This document shows, piece after piece, positions 59,176 through 64,000 of a stretch of DNA of 64,000 nt; position 1 is the first letter of the stretch; each line of letters begins with the position of its first letter. Below the pieces are notes generated by a model. The model did not search any database and was not told the origin of the DNA. It saw only the letters and a list, made by a program, of their open reading frames with translations. Source of the DNA: Kibdelosporangium aridum (GTDB lineage: Bacteria; Actinomycetota; Actinomycetes; Mycobacteriales; Pseudonocardiaceae). A program made the position numbers and the translations under genes. The DNA lies in the NCBI RefSeq assembly GCF_900176515.1, contig NZ_FWXV01000001.1:1708699-1772698 (forward strand), written 5' to 3'.

Positions 59176-59547
59176 ATGACGGTGGTTTCCGGGACGGAAT
59201 CCGGCCTGCAGCGGGACCCGCTGCGCGGGGATCCGAAGCACTGCGGCTGGTGCGGCCGCAGGTTGCCCGATGAGGACAGAGTCGGCAGGCCGAGGCGCTA
59301 TTGTGCTCAACCATGCCGGCAACGTGCCTATGAACGCCGGTCCGCTCTTCAGCGCAGCGGATTGCCGGACGACGCGGTCGTGTTGTCCACCGCGGAACTG
59401 GCGGATCTGCAGGACAGGTTGTTTCAATTGCGGTGTGCGGCAGAGGATGTGGTGACTGCGGCGCAGGATGGGGCGGACGCGGCGGAGCTGGGCCGTCTGG
59501 CGGCGCAGATCCTGCGTTCGGCGGATGCGCTGGAGCGTCTGCGCTGA
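59176..59547 (+). CDS. Small protein with a CxxC ... YCxxxCRQRAY zinc motif
   Basis: A 123-aa protein. CGWCGRRLP ... RPRRYCAQPCRQRAYERR (residues about 23-55) is a treble-clef-like zinc motif with four Cys, found in actinobacterial proteins next to helical tails. The C-terminal half (LADLQDRLFQLRCAAEDVVTAAQDGADAAEL) is an amphipathic coiled coil. DNA or RNA binding is plausible. Divergent from GDPD. No named family recalled. Confidence 0.75.
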   Translation: MTVVSGTESGLQRDPLRGDPKHCGWCGRRLPDEDRVGRPRRYCAQPCRQRAYERRSALQRSGLPDDAVVLSTAELADLQDRLFQLRCAAEDVVTAAQDGADAAELGRLAAQILRSADALERLR

Positions 59548-59620
59548 CGAAGCCGGTCGGCTACGCTTCGTGCGCGCGTGTGAAGACAACCTGCTTTGTT
59601 GAGATCCTGCGAGGGTGTTA

Positions 59621-61315
59621 GTGAGCGACGACAGCGCCTCATTGGGCGAGGTGCTGGCGGCCAGCGATATCGCGTTTGCCGTCACCGACCAGCGGTGCCG
59701 GGTGAAGTGGGCCAACCCCCGGATGGCCGAACTGCTCGGCCTGAGCGCCGAGCAGAGTGTGGGCCGGTCCCTGCCTGCGCTGTTGGCAGGCGCGCCCGAG
59801 TCGCCGACCGACGAGGCCGTCGTGGTCTCGTGGCGCTCCCGTGACGAGCTGGACCACCGGTGGCTGGAGATCTCCTGCACCGCGATGGCCGAGACCGATC
59901 TGCTGTTCCGCGCGGTGGACGTGACCCGTTGGCGTGACCAGGAACTGCGGGCGGCGAAACTGGGGCACCGGCACGAGGACCTGCTGCGGATGGTCGAGGA
60001 GGACCCGCTCACGGGCCTGCCCAACCGCCGGGCGTTGACCAGGGAGCTGGAACGGCAGCTGGCGCTGGGTGTACGGGGCGCGTTGCTGTTGCTGGACCTG
60101 GACAACTTCAAGGACATCAACGACCTGCGTGGCCACCCGGCGGGCGACCGCGTGATGTGCACGCTGGCCAACTTGCTGCGCGACCGGCTGACCGACGGGC
60201 AGATCGTCGGGCGCCTCGGCGGTGACGAGTTCGCGGTGGTGCTGCCCGGGGCGGACGAGCGCGAAGCCGTCGCGGTCGCCGACCGGCTGCGCACAGCCGT
60301 GGCCGCGATCCCGCTCAGCGGTGGCTCGGGCGCGACTCGGACCACGATCAGCGCGGGCGTTGCCCGGTTCGACTCGGGGGAGAGCTGGCAGGCGATCCTG
60401 GCCAACGCCGACCTGGCGCTGTACGCGTCCAAAGCCGCGGGCCGCAACCGGGTCACCGTCTACGAACAGGGCCACTACCAGGACACGGCGTTGCGCGTGT
60501 CCGTACTGGACCGGCTGCGGGGAGCGTTGCAGGACGGCGGGTTCGCGCTGCACGCCATGCCGATGGTCAAGCTCGCCAGCGGACGCGTGGTCGGCCACGA
60601 GCTGCTGCTGCGGCTGGAGGACAACAAGCACCCACGGCTGGGCCCGGGGGAGTTCCTGCCCGCGGCCGAGCGCAGCGACCTGGTGCTGGACATCGACCGG
60701 TGGGTGGCCGGGACCGCGATCGACGCGCTCGTCGAGCACCCGTACCCGGGTCTGCGGTTCAACGTGAACGTGTCCGGCCGGACCCTGGAAGACGAGGACT
60801 TCGGCGACTTCGTGCTCGACCGGATCGCGGCGGCCGGCGTGGCGCCGGGACGGCTGGGGTTCGAGATCACCGAGACCGCGGCGGTGACCAACCTGGACGC
60901 CGCCCGCAGCCTCGCGCAGCAACTGCGGGCCAGCGGCTGCCGGATCACGCTGGACGACTTCGGTTCCGGGTTCGGTTCGTTCGTGCACCTCAAGCAGCTG
61001 CCGATCACCGGGCTGAAGATCGACGGCGAGTTCGTGCACGGCATCGACTACGGCAGCCGCGACACCGTGCTGGTCAGCGGGATCGTGGACATCGCCCGTG
61101 GGCTGGGCCTTTCGGTGGTGGCGGAGTGGGTTGAGCGGCCGACGCAGGTGCAGGCGCTGTCCCGGCTCGGCGTCAGGGTCGCGCAGGGTTTCCACCTCGG
61201 CAGGCCGGAACCGCTGAACGCGCTGCTGTCCCGGCCGAACGTGGGCTGGCCACAGCGGCCGCAGTCGATGGAGGAAGCCGCGGAGCAGAACCGCGCCCGC
61301 GCCGAAAACGCCTAG
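59621..61315 (+). CDS. PAS-GGDEF-EAL cyclic-di-GMP protein
   Basis: A 564-aa cytosolic protein. PAS domain (about 8-110), GGDEF (about 130-290; RLGGDEFAVVLPG intact, DPLTGLPNRRAL), EAL (about 300-550). EAL catalytic residues: GHELLLRLED (E-L-L in place of EAL), NVNVSGRTL, EITETAAV, LDDFGSGFGSF, KIDGEFV and VVAEWVE are kept, so both activities may be present. The GTG chosen has GAGGG 6 nt upstream; an earlier GTG is possible. No membrane segment. Confidence 0.93.
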   Translation: MSDDSASLGEVLAASDIAFAVTDQRCRVKWANPRMAELLGLSAEQSVGRSLPALLAGAPESPTDEAVVVSWRSRDELDHRWLEISCTAMAETDLLFRAVDVTRWRDQELRAAKLGHRHEDLLRMVEEDPLTGLPNRRALTRELERQLALGVRGALLLLDLDNFKDINDLRGHPAGDRVMCTLANLLRDRLTDGQIVGRLGGDEFAVVLPGADEREAVAVADRLRTAVAAIPLSGGSGATRTTISAGVARFDSGESWQAILANADLALYASKAAGRNRVTVYEQGHYQDTALRVSVLDRLRGALQDGGFALHAMPMVKLASGRVVGHELLLRLEDNKHPRLGPGEFLPAAERSDLVLDIDRWVAGTAIDALVEHPYPGLRFNVNVSGRTLEDEDFGDFVLDRIAAAGVAPGRLGFEITETAAVTNLDAARSLAQQLRASGCRITLDDFGSGFGSFVHLKQLPITGLKIDGEFVHGIDYGSRDTVLVSGIVDIARGLGLSVVAEWVERPTQVQALSRLGVRVAQGFHLGRPEPLNALLSRPNVGWPQRPQSMEEAAEQNRARAENA

Positions 61316-61325
61316 GGCACGCCGT

Positions 61326-61331
61326 TAGGGT
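61326..61331 (+). promoter_or_regulatory. -10-like box, leaderless start
   Basis: TAGGGT, 6 nt before the ATG of the VOC gene; no SD. Confidence 0.4.
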
Positions 61332-61337
61332 GGGCCT

Positions 61338-61772
61338 ATGGGGTCGATCAAGAAGTTCCAAGTCACCTTCGATTGCGCAGAACCTGAGCGCGTCGCTCAG
61401 TTCTGGTGCGAGGTGCTGGGATACGTCCCGCCGCCGCCCCCGGCGGGGTTCGCCACTTGGGCTGATTACGACCGCACGCTGCCGGCTGAGAATCAGGGGG
61501 CAGCGGCCGTCTGCGTTGATCCCACAGGCGAAGGCCCCCGGCTGTACTTCCAGCGCGTCCCGGAAGGCAAGGTCGTCAAGAACCGGGTGCATCTCTGCGT
61601 GCGGGCCGGCACCGGGCTGGTGGGTGCAGAGCGCCTCGCCGCACTCGAGGCCGAGTGCACACGACTGGTCGCGCTCGGCGCGGTGCGGTTCCAACTGCTG
61701 GAGGCCGATGGCGTCAACGAGTCGTGCATCGTGATGCAGGACATCGAGGGCAACGAGTTCTGTCTGGACTGA
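61338..61772 (+). CDS. VOC-family (glyoxalase-like) protein
   Basis: A 144-aa protein of the glyoxalase-like group: FQVTFDCAEPERVAQFWCEVLGY, PRLYFQRVPEGKVVKNRVHLCVRA, and the end VMQDIEGNEFCLD (metal Glu in GNEFC). Two beta-alpha-beta modules. Role unknown. Its stop abuts the truncated end of a convergent LuxR-type relic, which seems to have lost its C-terminus at this point. Confidence 0.9.
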   Translation: MGSIKKFQVTFDCAEPERVAQFWCEVLGYVPPPPPAGFATWADYDRTLPAENQGAAAVCVDPTGEGPRLYFQRVPEGKVVKNRVHLCVRAGTGLVGAERLAALEAECTRLVALGAVRFQLLEADGVNESCIVMQDIEGNEFCLD

Positions 61773-62156
61773 TCTGCTCGGCACGCCGGGTGATTTCGGC
61801 GCTGCCGTGCACGATCTCGACCAGCTCGGCCGGAAACCGGCTGCCCGCCGCCTGCCGGTGCCGGTCGGCCAGCCGCACCGCGTGCAGCCTCGCCCGTTCC
61901 AGCTCGGTCTCGGCCTCCATCAGCAGCACGTTGAGGGCGACGTCCGGCGGGGTCACCGCGAGCCGGTCGGCGCTGGCGGTGACCAGGCCACGGTCGATCA
62001 GCTGCCGTAAGGCCCGTCTGACCTGGTGTGTGCTGAGGTTGGTCGTCTCGGGCAGGTCGGCCGGGGTCATCTCGGTACGGTCGACCAGAGCTTCGTAGAC
62101 CGCCTGCGCCGCCTGCGCCGACCGCTCAGACGGGTGATCGCCAGTTCACCGTCCAC
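61773..62156 (-). pseudogene. Frameshifted and truncated LuxR-family regulator relic
   Basis: Translation from the GTG gives DGELAITRLS and then runs out of frame; the neighbouring frame continues AQAAQAVYEALVDRTEMTPADLPETTNLSTHQVRRALRQL, the TrmB-like HTH that opens many Streptomyces-type LuxR regulators. After AELVEIVHGSAEITRRAEQI, homology stops and the frame enters the VOC gene antisense. Full-length relatives have about 320 residues, with a PLD-like and a LuxR HTH domain. So there is one frameshift near residue 12 and loss of the last two thirds. An ATG-initiated remnant of 118 aa exists but lacks the usual start. Confidence 0.7.
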
Positions 62157-62159
62157 CGG

Positions 62160-62870
62160 TCAAGTCTGCACCCCGACGGCATAACGGAAATGGTTCACCA
62201 GACGGTATCCGCCGTCGGCTGTCTTGAAGGGCTGCGCGGCTCGCAGGACTGCGGGCGCGTTGTCTTCGTCTTCACCAAGGAGGATGCCGCGGATGAGCGT
62301 GTCGTCGTCGGGTGCGGCCCAGACGACTTCGACGATGCCGCTCGCGGTGACTTCGAGTTTCGCTTCACGCAGCACGGCTTCGAAGCCACCGGGCCTGCGG
62401 AACTCGCCGTCTTCGGCAGGTTCGTCGGCCAGTGCGTCGTCGATCGCGTTGAAGTCGTTTCTGGCGCGTTCCGCCCAACCGGCCAGCGCGACCTGCCTGC
62501 CGATGAAGGCGAACTCGTCGACGGTTTTGACCGGGTCGCCGACGAACTGCAGCACGTTGAACGCGGTGACCACGTCGAAGCTGTCGTCCATCCACGGCAA
62601 TGGCTGGTCGACATCACCGACCTTGACCTCCGCGTGGGGCGCCCGTTTCCTGGCCAGCGCCACCATTTGTGGCGACGAGTCGATCCCCGCCGCCTCACCG
62701 CCCAGTTCGTGCACGTAGGCAAGGAACTCGCCACTGCCGCAGCCGACGTCGAGCACCCGTGTCCCAGGTCCGATGCCGGTCACCTCGGCGACCTTCCGCT
62801 GGGCGGGTCCAGCGAACCCGCCCCACAGTTCAGCCCAGGTCCCGGCGATCTCGGACCACGGATCGGTCAT
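62160..62870 (-). CDS. Class I SAM-dependent methyltransferase
   Basis: A 236-aa Rossmann methyltransferase: TRVLDVGCGSGEFLAYV (motif I), GIDSSPQMVALARKRAP (motif II), VGDVDQPLPWMDDSFDVVTAFNVLQFVGDP (motifs III-IV). Its start ATG overlaps the stop of the upstream DinB-like gene (ATGA), so the two are coupled. The residues after PVKTV are unusual and the C-terminal part is short. Substrate unknown. Confidence 0.9.
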   Translation of the reverse strand: MTDPWSEIAGTWAELWGGFAGPAQRKVAEVTGIGPGTRVLDVGCGSGEFLAYVHELGGEAAGIDSSPQMVALARKRAPHAEVKVGDVDQPLPWMDDSFDVVTAFNVLQFVGDPVKTVDEFAFIGRQVALAGWAERARNDFNAIDDALADEPAEDGEFRRPGGFEAVLREAKLEVTASGIVEVVWAAPDDDTLIRGILLGEDEDNAPAVLRAAQPFKTADGGYRLVNHFRYAVGVQT

Positions 62871-63484
62871 GCAACCCTCGCTGTCGCTTCCTGCGCACCT
62901 GGACCACTGACCCTAGCCTTGCGCCCGGTGGCCAGCATGAGCAGTTCCGACGCAGGAGCGTGCACCTCAAGTGGGCCGTCCCCGCCTTGCCAGTCGGCGT
63001 CGGTGGCGATCAGCTTCATGCCGGCGAACCGCTTCTTGCCGCCGTAGAAACTGCTCGGCCAGACGTGGTTGAGCGCGGGAACGACGTATTCGATGGGCAT
63101 TTCCCGCTCGCGGTGCAGCGGTCTGGCGATGTCCTGCGCGTGCACAAGCAGGTCGACCAGGGGATCCACTGTGCCGCTGAGTGCGAACTTCTTCGTGCTG
63201 TGGACGTCATCACGCAGTTGGGCGATGAGCTGTTCGGGCGTGAACCGGGTGGCGCGTTCCTTGGCCCAGCCGGCCTCGGCCTTGGGGTAGTTGCCCTTCG
63301 CCTTGAGGACCCTGAACAGTGTCTTCGGCAGCGACTGGCGCGTCGACAACGTGATGTGCGCGAGGACCTCGTGCACGGTCCACTCCGCGCACAGCGACTG
63401 CACGTTCCAGTCGCTTTCCTCGAGCGTCGTCAGGAAGTCGGCCAGGGAACGGCGTTCGGCGTGGATCGCGGCCATGATGTCCAT
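62867..63484 (-). CDS. Maleylpyruvate-isomerase-family (DinB-like) protein
   Basis: A 205-aa paralogue of the protein near 22 kb: AIHAERRSLADFLTTLEESDWNVQSLCAEWTVHEVLAHI with the metal His in EVLAHI and LLVHAQDIARPL. GAGGAGAACCG upstream is a strong RBS. Co-translated with the methyltransferase. Thiol-dependent metal enzyme of unknown substrate. Confidence 0.9.
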   Translation of the reverse strand: MDIMAAIHAERRSLADFLTTLEESDWNVQSLCAEWTVHEVLAHITLSTRQSLPKTLFRVLKAKGNYPKAEAGWAKERATRFTPEQLIAQLRDDVHSTKKFALSGTVDPLVDLLVHAQDIARPLHREREMPIEYVVPALNHVWPSSFYGGKKRFAGMKLIATDADWQGGDGPLEVHAPASELLMLATGRKARVSGPGAQEATARVA

Positions 63485-63506
63485 CGGTTCTCCTCATGAA
63501 GGTCGG

Positions 63507-63986
63507 TCACCGGTTGGACTCGGGCTGCCGGGAAAAGTCATCGCGCCACTTGCGTGCCAGGTGATCCTGCAGGGCACGTTCTGCTTTCCAGGACTGCAAC
63601 GGCGTACCCGCTGAATCCGCGCCGCCGGGTTCGGCAAGGTACCCGGTGAAGGTGATCAGTCCCGCCGCCCACAACCCCAGGGGCAGACCGAGAACCAGGG
63701 CACTGGCGCCCGCGAATATCGGTACCGACAGGTCATCGGAGACGGAGGCGACCACTGCGCCGATGGCGCCTATACCCACGATGCTCAGTACGAGAACGGG
63801 CACCCCAGCGCGCACTTGCCTGCCGACGTGTTCGCTACGGCCACGCAGCCGAAACTCCGCGGAAGCGGGCGACTCCAGTTGCCAATCGACAAGCGCTGTC
63901 AGCGTTGTCTTGCCGAGCAGAACCGTGAGGACAATGCCAAGCAGAGCGGCGAAAAGCACAGCGAACAACGGCGAGGTCACCCACAC
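63507..63986 (-). CDS. Membrane protein of unknown function (5' end may lie outside window)
   Basis: At least 159 aa, no recognised family. Three hydrophobic segments: LFAVLFAALLGIVLTVLLG (near the N-terminus), VPVLVLSIVGIGAIGAVVASV and IFAGASALVLGLPLGLWAAGLI. A charged C-terminal tail (RALQDHLARKWRDDFSRQ). The GTG used is the last candidate; the frame stays open to the edge, so it may start further upstream. It lies 22 bp before the DinB-like gene. Confidence 0.65.
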   Translation of the reverse strand: MWVTSPLFAVLFAALLGIVLTVLLGKTTLTALVDWQLESPASAEFRLRGRSEHVGRQVRAGVPVLVLSIVGIGAIGAVVASVSDDLSVPIFAGASALVLGLPLGLWAAGLITFTGYLAEPGGADSAGTPLQSWKAERALQDHLARKWRDDFSRQPESNR

Positions 63987-64000
63987 TTGGCTTCCGAACG

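Noticed and set aside
1..64000. tRNA, rRNA or CRISPR
   Set aside because: No cloverleaf with conserved TPsiC/anticodon sequence, no rRNA segments and no regular repeat-spacer array was noticed by eye; a tRNA scan would settle it.

Overview
The window comes from a high-GC actinomycete, most likely a Pseudonocardiaceae-type genus; the genus itself cannot be fixed from sequence alone. Reasons: frequent GTG and TTG starts; a 114-aa RbpA behind a SigR-type promoter; adjacent lnt and ppm1 genes; a resuscitation-promoting-factor-like secreted lysozyme fold; two DinB/maleylpyruvate-isomerase-like (mycothiol-type) proteins; and many genes whose start codon lies 6-8 nt after a TANNNT box with no Shine-Dalgarno, the layout of leaderless actinobacterial mRNAs. 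I saw no rRNA, tRNA, CRISPR array, IS element or prophage.

Layout. 1-6.4 kb (minus): a secreted redox block with a cupredoxin plus Ig-like repeats (cut by the window edge), a 1323-aa ThuA/discoidin/PQQ-sugar-dehydrogenase/PKD/DUF1080 mosaic and a two-domain laccase. 6.4-7.2 kb is non-coding, G-rich and holds a duplicated block of about 70 bp. 7.2-9.5 kb: two MFS exporters. 9.4-11.7 kb (minus): FAD monooxygenase and an atypical metallo-beta-lactamase-fold protein. 11.8-14 kb: three poorly known genes. 14.2-18.2 kb (minus): XRE-TPR regulator, LLM oxidoreductase, alpha/beta hydrolase and AraC regulator. 18.3-22 kb: a Tat-exported xanthine-dehydrogenase-type molybdoenzyme in three overlapping genes. 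22-28.9 kb: housekeeping, a YtrA-type GntR-ABC operon, a ThDP enzyme with a divergent LysR, and a YeiH-type exporter. 28.9-32.9 kb: a two-component system and an ABC-2 exporter. 32.9-39.1 kb: SDR, a 2OG-Fe oxygenase / O-acetylhomoserine sulfhydrylase / lipase operon, a regulator with a divergent NmrA-like gene, and an acetyltransferase.

39.2-46 kb is the most distinctive metabolic region: kamA diverges from kdd-amidohydrolase-kamD-kamE-kal. These are the enzymes of the anaerobic lysine-fermentation route (lysine to beta-lysine to 3,5-diaminohexanoate to 3-keto-5-aminohexanoate, then 3-aminobutyryl-CoA to crotonyl-CoA), but the usual cleavage enzyme Kce is absent and a YtcJ-like amidohydrolase sits inside the operon. 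The kamA/kdd intergenic region has a strong inverted repeat.

46-64 kb: a second 2OG oxygenase, a cyclase-family hydrolase, MarR with twin palindromic sites beside a PNPOx-like protein, lnt-ppm1, a cysteine-synthase-like enzyme, and then a pair resembling a polymorphic toxin and its immunity protein (52.3-54.7 kb: a leader similar to eCIS-associated actinobacterial proteins, a CxxC/HxxH motif, a hydrophobic segment, and a C-terminal domain resembling an R-S-E ADP-ribosyltransferase, overlapped by a 118-aa gene). Then rbpA, a UMF1 transporter, an Rpf-like protein, an aldo/keto reductase, GDPD, a zinc-motif protein, a PAS-GGDEF-EAL protein, a VOC protein, a frameshifted and truncated LuxR-family regulator relic, a methyltransferase, a DinB-like protein and a membrane protein at the edge.
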